A stretch of 50,177 nt of DNA, taken from assembly GCA_964599275.1 (NCBI GenBank), contig CAZRFK010000008.1, positions 1-50,177 on the forward strand, written 5' to 3'. Under the pieces are notes generated by a model that saw only the letters and a program-made list of their open reading frames with translations, had not been told where the DNA came from and did no database searches. This DNA is from PUMD01 sp964599275. Lineage in GTDB: Bacteria > Bacillota > Sulfobacillia > SLMV01. Shown piece after piece: positions 8,876-17,084 of the stretch. Every line of letters starts with the position of its first letter. The first letter of the stretch is position 1. Both the position numbers and the translations under genes were made by a program.

Positions 8876-9928
8876 TTATTGGGCACTGTGAACTTCCAGT
8901 ATATCACCGTCATGTAAGACATAATCTCGGCCCACTCTCTGGGCATCAAAGGTGTTATCGCCCCATACCTTGGCGTACTTAAAAGTGCTGCCTACTTCTT
9001 TATGAATGTTGTGGGCCAGGTCTAAAGCGGTAGAGCCCCGGTCAAGCACAAATGGTGCGGTGAAATCTGGCTCCTGTCCGGGAGGGCGGGTATATACCCG
9101 AACCTTACCCAGCAGCTCCCATATTTTGGATGGAGTCTGCTCAAGAGCTTTTTCTTCATCTGTGATAGATGTCTGGATTACCGGAAGATAGGGGTGACCT
9201 TCTTCCCGCCACATTTCGTGCAGCAGCTGAAGCCGCATGGGGGCTTCCTGGTTGTCACATTTGTTGAACACCGCCAGAGAAGGATAAACGATTTGAAATT
9301 TCTCGTCTTTTTCATCTGGTTTTTCGCCCAGATGTTCGTTGTGATCAAAATGACGCGGATGGGCCAGATTTAAATTCTTTTCTGATAGGAATTCCATGGC
9401 CGCTGAGGTTTCATTCAGTATATCATCGCTGGAGCCATCCAAAACCAGTAAAACTGCATTGGCTGCCTGGATCACCTGTGGAAGCCACGAAGGTGACATA
9501 TCCGGATGCAGGGGCGGAAGATCAACCAGCTGAATTTGCACGTTCTTGTATTCAAGCATGGCGGGCGACGGCATGACTGTAGTAAATGGATAGTCTCCCA
9601 CTTCGGGCTCTGCATTGGTTAACGCTGCTACGAGAGAAGACTTTCCTGAATTTGCGGCGCCGGCCACCACCACCTGTCCGGAACCCTGTCGGTCTATTAC
9701 CCAGTCGGGCCTACGCTTGCCGGTGGAGGGCTTCTTGGCCTGAGCTTTCTTTTCTTCTCTGGCTTGAGCAATTCTCCGCTTGATATCCCCCTGCATTTTC
9801 TCTGTACCTTTGTGCTTGGGGATTGCGGACAGCATTTCCTGCAGTGCTTCTATTTTTTCCTCGATTGTCTGTGCAGCACGCCATCTTTCTTCGGCTTCAT
9901 AATATTCAGGGGTCAGATTTGCAGGCAA
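8876..9928 (-). CDS. Obg/DRG-family GTPase with C-terminal TGS domain
   Basis: The 350-residue protein begins with a charged helical region (1-75), followed by a GTPase domain. G1 is GAANSGKS (90-97), the G2 region is YPFTTVMPS, G3 is DLPP (135-138, with Pro where the usual DxxG has Gly) and G4 is FNKCD. The C-terminal 75 residues form a TGS domain (PPGQEPDFTAPFVLDRGS onward, with KYAKVWGDN and HDGDILEV). The layout resembles archaeal and eukaryotic DRG proteins, which associate with ribosomes; that role is inferred here. The start is TTG 9928, supported by AAAGGAGGG six bases upstream. It heads the minus-strand group that continues into 8091 and 7287. Confidence 0.88.
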   Translation of the reverse strand: MPANLTPEYYEAEERWRAAQTIEEKIEALQEMLSAIPKHKGTEKMQGDIKRRIAQAREEKKAQAKKPSTGKRRPDWVIDRQGSGQVVVAGAANSGKSSLVAALTNAEPEVGDYPFTTVMPSPAMLEYKNVQIQLVDLPPLHPDMSPSWLPQVIQAANAVLLVLDGSSDDILNETSAAMEFLSEKNLNLAHPRHFDHNEHLGEKPDEKDEKFQIVYPSLAVFNKCDNQEAPMRLQLLHEMWREEGHPYLPVIQTSITDEEKALEQTPSKIWELLGKVRVYTRPPGQEPDFTAPFVLDRGSTALDLAHNIHKEVGSTFKYAKVWGDNTFDAQRVGRDYVLHDGDILEVHSAQ

Positions 9929-10010
9929 ACTATCCCTCCTTTCTGAGTATTGCAGTTACTATCTTATCATGAAGATTGTCTTTTCTCATCATGAAAATCG
10001 GACGGGATGT

Positions 10011-10163
10011 TCAAGATTTTCGAGCAAAGTGAATAAAGAGCGATAACACAGCAATGGTCACGGCACCAGCAATAATCAATCGTTCAAGATAGCCTAGGGG
10101 AGTGACAGATTCCCAGATCAGATGTAGATAGTACAGGATAAATCGCAGGCCATTCACAGTCAT
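10011..10163 (-). CDS. Small membrane protein (50 aa), unknown
   Basis: The ORF runs from ATG 10163, preceded by GGGAGGACA, to TGA at 10011. The peptide has a short amphipathic N-terminus (VNGLRFILYYLHLIWE), one predicted membrane helix (LIIAGAVTIAVLSLFIHF) and a basic end (ARKS). The ribosome binding site, single helix and positive-inside tail favour a real gene. No family is recognised. It sits alone on the minus strand between the TGS GTPase and a divergent MBL gene. Confidence 0.45.
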   Translation of the reverse strand: MTVNGLRFILYYLHLIWESVTPLGYLERLIIAGAVTIAVLSLFIHFARKS

Positions 10164-10359
10164 TGTCCTCCCTGAAAGCATCTCACAATATGTTTTTTGA
10201 GTTCAGTTGACCAGATGTTGATAGACGGGAGTGGAGGATTATGCCAACAAAGCTTACTAAAGTGATAAGTACCTCTGCAAGTAGTTGAGCCTTCAGTTGT
10301 TGGAAGGGTTCAGAGAAATTCGGTAGTATTGTATCAGAGGAGATGAACAGGAAGGGAGT

Positions 10360-11355
10360 GTGGCCGAAATTAAAGATCTTCCCATGGACCTGGGAGCATT
10401 TCATCCCGGGAGCGGTTTTGGTACCGGAGCTGATGCCGCAGATATTTTGAGCAGTAATTCATATTTAATTACCAGCGAAAAGAGATGTCTTCTGGTGGAT
10501 CCGGCTCGCAATGAGAGAACTTTGAATTTTACTCTGGACTGGATCACCAAAAAACAATTGAACCTCCGATGGATTGTATTGACTCATTACCATCCAGACC
10601 ATATCGAAAATGCCCAGAAGGTTAGAGAAATACTCGGTGCGTCGGTAATCTGTCACGACAGCGAACTTTTCCTGATTAAAAAGTCCGATGCAGAATTAAA
10701 TGACTATACCATTGAAAATCAATATGGACGCAGTCTCCGGTGTGCTTATCGTGAAATCAGCTGGCCTGACCATCAGTCCCGGAGACACCAGAAGCAGATC
10801 ACCGACGGTGGAGTTGAAGTAGACTCTACTGTTGCTGATGGAGATTCGGTCAGGGTTGGGGGCCTGGAAGTTAGCTTTTTACACACTCCAGGGCACACTC
10901 CTGGCAGTCTGACAGTCTACCTGCCGCAAAGCGGTGCGGTATTTCCCGGAGATTTGACTCTTTGGATGGGACCTGGCCAGCCTCATCCTTTGGGTGATTA
11001 TAGTGACTGGCTTAAAAGCCTGTACCGCTTGCAGCAGCTGCAGCCGCAGGTTATTGCCTGGGGACATTCTTTTCCGACCTCTGGGAGCAGAAGTTGCGAT
11101 CGTTTTTTGCGCAGGATTATCGAACGATCACAACAGCTGAAAAAGATAATCACCGGGGAACTGAAAGGACAGGGTAGTACCATCCAGCAGGTGACTGATA
11201 TTGTGAAGCAGCAAGCCAGAGGTATCAGTTCAGATCACCGGCGACTGATGGAAGGCTCAGTTCACAGCATCATTCATGAGCTTTACAGCCGGGGAGAAGT
11301 GCATAGAATCCAGCAATCTGGCTGTGTGAAGTGGAGAATCGGTGCATCGCAGTAA
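10360..11355 (+). CDS. MBL-fold hydrolase with C-terminal winged-helix domain (LACTB2-like)
   Basis: The 331-residue protein has a metallo-beta-lactamase core with THYHPDH (His76, His78, Asp80, His81), HTPGHTPGSL, VFPGDLTL and WGHSFP as metal-binding segments. About 70 C-terminal residues (ITGELKGQ to VKWRIG) look like the winged helix seen in LACTB2-type and glyoxalase II-like members. Such proteins are nucleases or thioester hydrolases; the substrate cannot be read here. A roughly 30-residue insertion lies after the second strand block (ENQYGRSLRCAYREISWP). The start is GTG 10360, after AGGAAGGG with short spacing. It stands alone, divergent from the small membrane protein. Confidence 0.82.
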   Translation: MAEIKDLPMDLGAFHPGSGFGTGADAADILSSNSYLITSEKRCLLVDPARNERTLNFTLDWITKKQLNLRWIVLTHYHPDHIENAQKVREILGASVICHDSELFLIKKSDAELNDYTIENQYGRSLRCAYREISWPDHQSRRHQKQITDGGVEVDSTVADGDSVRVGGLEVSFLHTPGHTPGSLTVYLPQSGAVFPGDLTLWMGPGQPHPLGDYSDWLKSLYRLQQLQPQVIAWGHSFPTSGSRSCDRFLRRIIERSQQLKKIITGELKGQGSTIQQVTDIVKQQARGISSDHRRLMEGSVHSIIHELYSRGEVHRIQQSGCVKWRIGASQ

Positions 11356-11473
11356 TATGCTGATAGCACCTGCTGGGAGGCCACTGAGCTGTGATACAGG
11401 GCTGTATGCTGTTTGTATCAGAAAACAGACCCAGTCTGCCTCCATATGCAGGATCATCACATAGTTCAGATGC

Positions 11474-12451
11474 TTAAACACAACGCCTCTGAGCATTGAA
11501 CATATCCCTTGCTGCTTTCAGATCTTTTCCCCAGAGGCTCAGACACAGCATGAGCATCAGCCGCACCTGGGGTGCCTTGTATCGTCCGGTCCAGATGAGA
11601 TTACTTCCTGGGTGTGCATCACGAGTGGACCCAAAGGGGCACCTTGATGTAATAGCTATGAGTGTGCCCCCTGCAGCTGCTTCAGACAGTGAATGATATA
11701 ACTCTTTATACAGAGATCCCCGGCCTGCGGCTTGAACCACGATCCCATCAGCTCCAGCTGAGATCAACCCGTTTACAATTTCTGATCCGCTTCCCAATCC
11801 CCCCTGTATAATAAATACCGAGTTCTTCACTTTGTCAGGTGTAGGTACGGTTAGGCGATACGGTTTTGGCCTCAAAAAACGGGGCTGCATTAAGGGCTCG
11901 ATAGTTCCTGCTGGACCGTGCTCCGACACAAAAGTATCCAGAGACCAGGTATGAGACTTTATGACTTCATCTGCATGATGGATATCATCGTTTAAGACAA
12001 CCAGTGGCCCCCGACCTGTAGACTCGGGGTGAGCAGCTGTTTTACAGGCAGAAGCAAGATTGCGGGGGCCATCTTCTCCCACACTGTCGGCAGGACGCAT
12101 GGCACCGGTCAGGATAAGTGGTTCTTCTCGCTGCCACAGTCGGGACAACAGGAAAGCTGTTTCTTCCAACAGATCTGTACCGTGGGTTATTACAACACCG
12201 TCTGCTCCCTCCTTTACAATATCTTCGCATTCTGATTTCAACTGCAAAATATCCTCAGGAGCAAGCTGGCTTGAAGGCAGGGATGAAAAATCTCGCCCTT
12301 GGAGTGTTATGTCTGCAAATTCAGATTTGGATGATACTTTATCGATGAGCTCTTTTACGGTCAGCCGGTTTTCTTTGAGATAATCTGCAGGGGTGGCAAT
12401 GGTTCCCCCGGTGGCCGCGATGGTAATGGTCTTTTGGTTTTGGGCTGACAT
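11474..12451 (-). CDS. L-asparaginase (bacterial type, AnsA-like)
   Basis: The protein hydrolyses asparagine to aspartate and ammonia. Both catalytic threonine motifs are present: GGTIA (residues 15-19) and HGTD (90-93), with GADGVVITHGTDLLEETA typical of the second. GAMRPADSVGEDGPRN and DDIHHADEVIKSH are further family blocks. I chose ATG 12451 (325 residues, normal length) because GGAAGGAG lies 11 bases before it; an in-frame upstream GTG at 12496 would add 15 residues. No signal peptide is seen, so it is probably the cytoplasmic type. It is a single-gene unit with its 3' end facing the MBL gene. The 118-base gap to that gene shows no clear terminator. Confidence 0.92.
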   Translation of the reverse strand: MSAQNQKTITIAATGGTIATPADYLKENRLTVKELIDKVSSKSEFADITLQGRDFSSLPSSQLAPEDILQLKSECEDIVKEGADGVVITHGTDLLEETAFLLSRLWQREEPLILTGAMRPADSVGEDGPRNLASACKTAAHPESTGRGPLVVLNDDIHHADEVIKSHTWSLDTFVSEHGPAGTIEPLMQPRFLRPKPYRLTVPTPDKVKNSVFIIQGGLGSGSEIVNGLISAGADGIVVQAAGRGSLYKELYHSLSEAAAGGTLIAITSRCPFGSTRDAHPGSNLIWTGRYKAPQVRLMLMLCLSLWGKDLKAARDMFNAQRRCV

Positions 12452-12584
12452 TGTTGAATCTACTCCTTCCATGATGAACTTTTGTCCACTGATCACAATT
12501 TCTTTTCATTCACAGCAGTTTCCTTGTCAAAAGCAGCTACAAACAGCAGGGAGTTAACATAAGATAAATGGAGTAAAATTAATG

Positions 12585-12651
12585 GCCGGGATTGGGCAGG
12601 ATATCATCCGGTGCTGTGGAAATTTTAGGTAAGTCAAAAAACCCGGCCAGG
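12585..12651. repeat. 8-bp inverted repeat in the intergenic region before the zinc-ribbon gene
   Basis: TGGCCGGG (12585-12592) is mirrored by CCCGGCCA (12644-12651) about 51 bases later, between the divergent asparaginase and zinc-ribbon genes. It could close a large RNA loop or be chance. Nothing else recognisable is in the 300-base gap apart from the ribosome binding site of the next gene. Confidence 0.3.
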
Positions 12652-12754
12652 ATTCAAATCTTTATGTTTTTCACCGGATCTGATGTCTTTGTTTTATTAT
12701 TTTGATAATTAAATTCAGAAATGCCTTCTGTAATCTGGAAGAGGAGGGGCTTTG

Positions 12755-12985
12755 ATGGCCAATAGTAATTTAATCGGTCGACCCGAAAGGTGTTTATGCA
12801 ACAAGCTGTTATGTACAGTGAAGGATAAGGTTGTTTTGATCAAATGTTCTCGCTGTAAACGCTTCATGGTTATCGAAACTGAGGGCATCAATGCGATGCG
12901 AAATCATGACCTGGTCACATTAGATTATGATGACCAACTTGCGGCTATCTATCAGACCGCAGCTTCTGAGGACCCAGAAGAATGA
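12755..12985 (+). CDS. Small zinc-ribbon protein, Com-like
   Basis: The 76-residue protein has Cys13, Cys15, Cys20, Cys31 and Cys34 in ERCLCNKLLC...IKCSRCKR. The CNKLL and IKCxRCKR wording resembles the Com zinc finger of phage Mu (a translational activator) and small rubredoxin-like ribbons, although here the first pair is CxC rather than CxxC. The C-terminal half is acidic. GGAGGGG lies 6-8 bases before ATG 12755; a TTG just upstream at 12752 is less likely. It is convergent with hslO, 49 bases apart. No phage genes are nearby, so a cellular RNA- or DNA-binding role is possible but unproven. Confidence 0.6.
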   Translation: MANSNLIGRPERCLCNKLLCTVKDKVVLIKCSRCKRFMVIETEGINAMRNHDLVTLDYDDQLAAIYQTAASEDPEE

Positions 12986-13034
12986 TTTGATGGGATTTGT
13001 CCCGCGGTTGGGGTGAGTCCGGTGTTGAACCTAC

Positions 13035-13937
13035 TCATTCCTCTTTTATTAGTCTGGCCACCTCGGCCGCATCAAACCTGTATTCACCCCGGCAGAATTC
13101 GCAGGTGACTTCGATCTGCTGCAGTTCAGCCAGAATTTCTTCTATTTCTTCCTCATCCATAGTCATCAGTATATTTTCGGCCCTCTGTTTATCACATTCG
13201 CATTTAAACTGTATCTGGTCGGAAGAAATTCTTCTCACGGGTATTTCGCCTGTCAGTTTATTTACAATTTGGTCATGTGTTATGTCCTGGTCAATAAGGC
13301 GGCTGATCGAGCCCAGATCCTGTGTGCGGGCTGAGATTTCATTGAGAATATCATCTCTATGCGAACTGTCTTTTCTCTGCCCATTTTCTTCCGGTAAGGC
13401 CTGAATCATGAATCCTCCTGATGCTTTGGGAGTGCCACCAGTTGAAACAAGGACACCCAGCCCCACGGCTGAGGGTATTTGTTCTGAAGCAGTAAGATAA
13501 TAAGCCACGTCAACACCAATTTCACCGCTGACGAGGGGCGCAGAACCCTGATAGGGTTTCTTCAAACCCATGTCATAAATTACGCCTATATGGCCGTCAC
13601 GCCCTACTGCGTCGGCCACGTTCAGTTTATCTTCCTCATTGGGCGGCAGATTAACCTCGGAATTTTGCACATATCCCCGCACATTGCCAGAAGCATCACA
13701 GGTAGCCACCAGTCTCCCGAGAGGACCATTACCGTCTATGATTATTGTCAGGGTATTTTGCATTTTTAAGGTGGTACCCAGAAGAGCAGCTGCTGTAATT
13801 GTCCTGCCCAGGGCAGCTGTGGCGGTAGGAGATGCTCCGTGGCGTCGCTGAGCCTCGGCAACAGATTCAGTTGTATCTGCAGTTACAGCTCTGATTTGCA
13901 GTTCATCTGACAAAAACCGTACTACCTTGTCGTTCAT
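13035..13937 (-). CDS. hslO: Hsp33 redox-regulated chaperone
   Basis: The 300-residue chaperone is activated by oxidative unfolding. The C-terminal zinc switch is intact: CEC (Cys246, Cys248) and CEFC (Cys279, Cys282). The N-terminal core shows GRTITAAALLGTTLK, IIIDGNGPLGRL and NVRGYVQNSEVNLP, all typical of HslO. The start at ATG 13937 (MNDKVVRF) follows a GGGGG stretch and matches the family N-terminus; the longer reading frame to 14057 has no family similarity. It lies 116 bases downstream of the SleB-like gene on the same strand and may be cotranscribed with it. Confidence 0.95.
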   Translation of the reverse strand: MNDKVVRFLSDELQIRAVTADTTESVAEAQRRHGASPTATAALGRTITAAALLGTTLKMQNTLTIIIDGNGPLGRLVATCDASGNVRGYVQNSEVNLPPNEEDKLNVADAVGRDGHIGVIYDMGLKKPYQGSAPLVSGEIGVDVAYYLTASEQIPSAVGLGVLVSTGGTPKASGGFMIQALPEENGQRKDSSHRDDILNEISARTQDLGSISRLIDQDITHDQIVNKLTGEIPVRRISSDQIQFKCECDKQRAENILMTMDEEEIEEILAELQQIEVTCEFCRGEYRFDAAEVARLIKEE

Positions 13938-14053
13938 ACTGAATCCCCCCGGAGCATATGTAAAGTGACTGTACAGCGCAAAAATTGTATCAAAAAAATT
14001 AGACCCGGAAAAGCTCTCCGGGCCTTGAATAGATGCAAAGATTGCAGATTCTC

Positions 14054-15052
14054 TCAATCGCGCCTTCCTGCAAAGGTATGTCTACCGATATTAGCGAATA
14101 CGGGGAGACTCTGAGCCCAGTTAAGAGTTGTGGGGTTGGTAATTAAATTCAGGTTAAAGAAGTAGAGAGCTCCTCCTGTCGGATCAGCTCCCATCAGTGC
14201 TTCCTCCGCTGCTTCTTTTGCCTGCGGGCGAATGGAAGTTTCAAAAACTTCGCCTGAATTGGCCGGACAGAACTGTCCTTCCTGCAGTATTACGTCTCGT
14301 ATTGTATTGGGAAAATGTGAGGATTTTATCCGGTTGATAACCACTGCACCAACAGCGACTTTGCCTTCAAACGGCTCATCGGGAGCCTCTGCGCTTATAA
14401 GTTGGGCGAAAAGGTCCATTTCATCTTCCGTTGGATCGTAAATTCTCAAGTCAGCTCTACTTATTTCAGGTTCACTGTTTTCAGCATTCTGCGGAACCTG
14501 TGCATTATGTGAACTGAGTTCATCCCCTGATACTTCTACATTTTGCAGCAAAACGGTTCTGTTGTCTGAATCCCATTCTATATCCCAGCCGAAAACATCT
14601 GCTGCAAATCGGACCGATACCAGGAGCGTGTCATCCTGTACTACTGGCGCTACAGGTTGTTCGTGCATCGTACCGTTTTTACGGGCCTGTACGCGCGATT
14701 CAATGAGGAGAAGCTGTACATCTGATGATACAAATCTATAGGCGCCGCTTCCGCTGTGAAATACTCCGCGGCCATCAGCAAGAAACTCTATGTCTTCTAT
14801 GGTTATCATAACCCGCCCATTTACCGTCTTTATCGGAACGGATGTACGGAATTCCTCACCATTTACGGCAATGCTAAGTTCGGGTGGTGAGGTGCTGGTT
14901 GATGCATGAATCTTTGGGGTCATCCAAGCAGCCAGTGCCATCAATACCAGACACAAAAACACTACAGCTGTACCAGCATGCTGGCAGAACATCAGCCGGC
15001 CGATGGATTTTCCACTATCTGATTCATCAGTATGCGAGTTCACATTATCCAT
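14054..15052 (-). CDS. Cell-wall hydrolase, SleB/CwlJ family, with copper amine oxidase N-like domain
   Basis: The 332-residue protein is built from an N-terminal cytoplasmic tail, a membrane helix at about 30-48 (VVFLCLVLMALAAWM), a beta-rich stalk-like domain of the copper amine oxidase N type (about 58-170) and a C-terminal hydrolase_2 domain from about 205 (DEMDLFAQLISAEAPDEPFE, VAVGAVVINRIKSSHFPNTI, GALYFFNLNL). The family cleaves spore cortex or vegetative peptidoglycan; a catalytic Glu is expected in the ISAEAPDE segment. It would act outside the membrane. The ribosome binding site GGAAGG directly abuts ATG 15052, so the GTG three codons later is a real alternative start. This gene supports a spore-forming ancestry. 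Confidence 0.85.
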   Translation of the reverse strand: MDNVNSHTDESDSGKSIGRLMFCQHAGTAVVFLCLVLMALAAWMTPKIHASTSTSPPELSIAVNGEEFRTSVPIKTVNGRVMITIEDIEFLADGRGVFHSGSGAYRFVSSDVQLLLIESRVQARKNGTMHEQPVAPVVQDDTLLVSVRFAADVFGWDIEWDSDNRTVLLQNVEVSGDELSSHNAQVPQNAENSEPEISRADLRIYDPTEDEMDLFAQLISAEAPDEPFEGKVAVGAVVINRIKSSHFPNTIRDVILQEGQFCPANSGEVFETSIRPQAKEAAEEALMGADPTGGALYFFNLNLITNPTTLNWAQSLPVFANIGRHTFAGRRD

Positions 15053-15279
15053 CCTTCCGAATCTTTAGTAATCGAGTTTACTATACTTCTACTTCTATAT
15101 TATCATTATCCTTATGCAGCGACTGTGTAAACATCGTTAGGATGTTTTTCACCTTACAAATCTTTTACAACGCAATTCGCCGCTACTTACTATATTCAGA
15201 AATGTGAAGCAGGATACTAAAAAGATATGTCAAATTGTGCATTAAAGGTGAACTACAGCTCATTCAAGGAGGTTTTCTT

Positions 15280-15726
15280 ATGAATAAGTCTCAAACGACG
15301 GTTATGGTTGGCGCGGATGGTTCAGATAACAGTGTGAAGGCGGTTAAGGCAGCAGCCGAATTAGCAGAACGTTTTGACATTGAACGTATTCTTGCGATTC
15401 ATGTTATTGCTCCGTCGGTCATTCCAGACGGCGGCGAAAGTGCTGGGATGCATCTTCAAGTCGTCAAGGCAATGGAAGACCGGGCAGATCAAATAGTGCA
15501 GTCAACAGAGAAACATCTGGCTGAAGCTGATCTTGATTGTGTGGTGGAAACGGAAATCCTGCACGGCGATCCCGGACTTGAGCTGGTTGAAAAGGCAACA
15601 GAAGAACAGGTGGATTATGTTGTGGTGGGAAGCCGAGGGAATACCGGGATGGCGCGGTTTTTGTTGGGAAGCGTCAGTGAGCGCGTGGTAAGAAACGCTC
15701 CCTGTTCAGTAATGGTGGTGCGATAA
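15280..15726 (+). CDS. Universal stress protein (UspA family)
   Basis: The 148-residue single-domain Usp has the N-terminal strand TTVMVGADGSDNS and the C-terminal nucleotide-binding signature GSRGNTGMARFLLGSVSERV, which matches the ATP-binding G-x2-G-x9-G-S pattern. It should therefore be an ATP-binding type. AAGGAGG lies 8 bases before ATG 15280, making this start firm. The 227-base divergent gap towards the SleB-like gene contains an AAACATC-GTTAG-GATGTTT hairpin near 15129-15147 but no convincing promoter. A zinc-ribbon membrane protein follows on the same strand after 78 bases. Confidence 0.93.
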   Translation: MNKSQTTVMVGADGSDNSVKAVKAAAELAERFDIERILAIHVIAPSVIPDGGESAGMHLQVVKAMEDRADQIVQSTEKHLAEADLDCVVETEILHGDPGLELVEKATEEQVDYVVVGSRGNTGMARFLLGSVSERVVRNAPCSVMVVR

Positions 15727-15804
15727 CGCAGAAGTTGTCTAGGAAAAACATTTACTTCACATGAGATGCATCTGATAATTATTGTGACTTCAGGAGGGTT
15801 GCGG

Positions 15805-16074
15805 ATGCTTTACCTGTTGGCGTTGGTTCTTACTGCTGCAGTGATTTATCTTATCTGGAACAACACTGCAGCAGATAGACCGATTGTAAATCTGGAAAAA
15901 GAAAAATTAGAGGACGCTCGACCAGAGTCAAAAGACAAATCAACTCAGCTGAAAAGCCCTGCTGATGGTCATCAGCAGTGTCCCGAGTGTGGTGCCGAAT
16001 GGTGGCCGGACGCCCTCAAGTGCTGGAATTGTGGTTATGATACCCGCGCTGAAGACTCTGGGTCTTCATCCTGA
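15805..16074 (+). CDS. Small membrane-anchored zinc-ribbon protein
   Basis: The 89-residue protein has an N-terminal membrane helix (LYLLALVLTAAVIYLIW), a charged linker (NLEKEKLEDARPESK) and a C-terminal ribbon with CPECG and CWNCGY (two CxxC pairs). The topology suggests one helix with the zinc knuckle in the cytoplasm. AGGAGGG five bases before ATG 15805 fixes the start. Its last 40 bases overlap the end of the convergent HTH regulator, so one of the two could be affected by transcription of the other. Function is unknown. Confidence 0.65.
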   Translation: MLYLLALVLTAAVIYLIWNNTAADRPIVNLEKEKLEDARPESKDKSTQLKSPADGHQQCPECGAEWWPDALKCWNCGYDTRAEDSGSSS

Positions 16075-16715
16075 TCCTTTGCTTCGCCTGAACCATCATC
16101 TACTGATTCTGGTTCGCAGGAAACCGATTCCATATTCTGGTTTCTGGGGGTTTCGCGAAGAGAGATGCTGAGAATGTACTCCATATCATCTGCGTCTACC
16201 ATCACCAGAGATGCCAGAGCCTGCAGTCTTTGTGCGGTTTCCGAAGCAGAATATGAACCGGAGACCCGCAGCACCAGGCCTTCTTCATCTTTAACATCCT
16301 GATCAGATGCTGAAGCGAAGTCAACCAGAGAAGACGAGGTGTCTCCCCGCATTTGCATCAGTGGTTCCAGTTGAACGTTTCCTCCGCGGTCTTTCTTTAT
16401 CCCCAGTTTGTACCTCATGTTCCGGACCTGCCACTGACTCATTTCAAGCATTTCACCTATTTCAACATCGGACTTTCCTTCGCGTACTAGGTCCAGCAGG
16501 ACTGCCTGTTGTTCCTTTGTGTTCATAGTGGCAAATGATTCGGGCTCTACCATTTCGCCGTTCACCCCTTCCAAAAATTCTTGTACTGATGAAAAAAATC
16601 CCCGGTTTGATTGCTCAAGTTTGTAGGTTATAACTGGCCCAGAACGTCGTTTGCGCTTGGCCCCGGTAAGTTCTGAGGGCATAACAATTCTCTTCGGTCG
16701 TATTTTTCCTATCAT
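16035..16715 (-). CDS. Putative helix-turn-helix DNA-binding regulator
   Basis: The 226-residue protein has a basic N-terminus (KIRPKRIVMPS, GAKRKRRSG) and a helix-turn-helix-like segment at about 78-112 (KSDVEIGEMLEMSQWQVRNM followed by RYKLGIKKDRGG), reminiscent of sigma region 4 or NarL-like helices. A predicted regulatory part follows, then an acidic tail. No named family is evident. AGGGGGAG just before the ATG supports the start. It is divergent from a class III aminotransferase gene, and the shared intergenic region carries two copies of a 12-bp sequence, so control of both genes is a reasonable inference. Confidence 0.6.
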   Translation of the reverse strand: MIGKIRPKRIVMPSELTGAKRKRRSGPVITYKLEQSNRGFFSSVQEFLEGVNGEMVEPESFATMNTKEQQAVLLDLVREGKSDVEIGEMLEMSQWQVRNMRYKLGIKKDRGGNVQLEPLMQMRGDTSSSLVDFASASDQDVKDEEGLVLRVSGSYSASETAQRLQALASLVMVDADDMEYILSISLRETPRNQNMESVSCEPESVDDGSGEAKDQDEDPESSARVS

Positions 16716-16740
16716 TTTCTCCCCCTGTTGTAGTAGTCAG

Positions 16741-16752
16741 CAGCAACTGCTG
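16741..16752. promoter_or_regulatory. Operator-like site 1 (CAGCAACTGCTG)
   Basis: This is a near-palindromic 12-mer, 26 bases from the regulator start codon. Its exact reverse complement lies at 16963-16974. An extended -10-like TGTTATAAG (complement of 16794-16802) upstream on the minus strand could be the regulator promoter, which would place this site in the early transcribed region. Confidence 0.4.
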
Positions 16753-16950
16753 GCTATGGTTTCTTGTATCTATTTTGTCTGTTTATGCGCTGTCTTATAA
16801 CAACTTTTACTAACCGGTGAGTATATGTGGGTATCAAATGACAACTTCTCTTTAAACTGTTCGAATGTGTACCCCAAATTTCACTTCGCTGATTACGTGT
16901 CAACAGGTGTCACATCATTACAATATATTAATGCTGTTGCGTGGATACCA

Positions 16951-16981
16951 TTGCTGCCCGGTCAGCAGTTGCTGATATAAT
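16951..16981 (+). promoter_or_regulatory. Promoter of the aminotransferase gene with operator-like site 2 in its spacer
   Basis: TTGCTG (16951-16956) and TATAAT (16976-16981) form a candidate sigma-A promoter with a long 19-base spacer. CAGCAGTTGCTG (16963-16974) fills most of the spacer and is the reverse complement of site 1. A protein bound there would block RNA polymerase. The 369-base gap holds nothing else recognised. Confidence 0.5.
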
Positions 16982-17084
16982 TTCTTACCTTTTAGACAGG
17001 AGCTAACCGTGTAATTCCGAAAGTGTAATGGTAGGCTGTACAATTCTGCAGATGTTAAAAGAGAAATTCGATGAGGAGGTATTA

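Noticed and set aside
10183..10404. 73-codon minus-strand ORF with a hydrophobic stretch
   Set aside because: Its only start lies antisense inside the MBL gene without a ribosome binding site; no usable start occurs later in the frame.
11356..11473. ATACAG/CTGTAT inverted repeat between the MBL and asparaginase genes as a terminator
   Set aside because: The loop is only two bases and no T-tract follows on either strand.
13938..14057. 40-codon extension of Hsp33 reaching into the SleB-like gene
   Set aside because: No family similarity; ATG 13937 gives the normal length and N-terminus.
15129..15147. AAACATC-GTTAG-GATGTTT hairpin before the universal stress gene as a terminator or riboswitch
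   Set aside because: A short AT-rich stem with no supporting motif; not distinguishable from chance.
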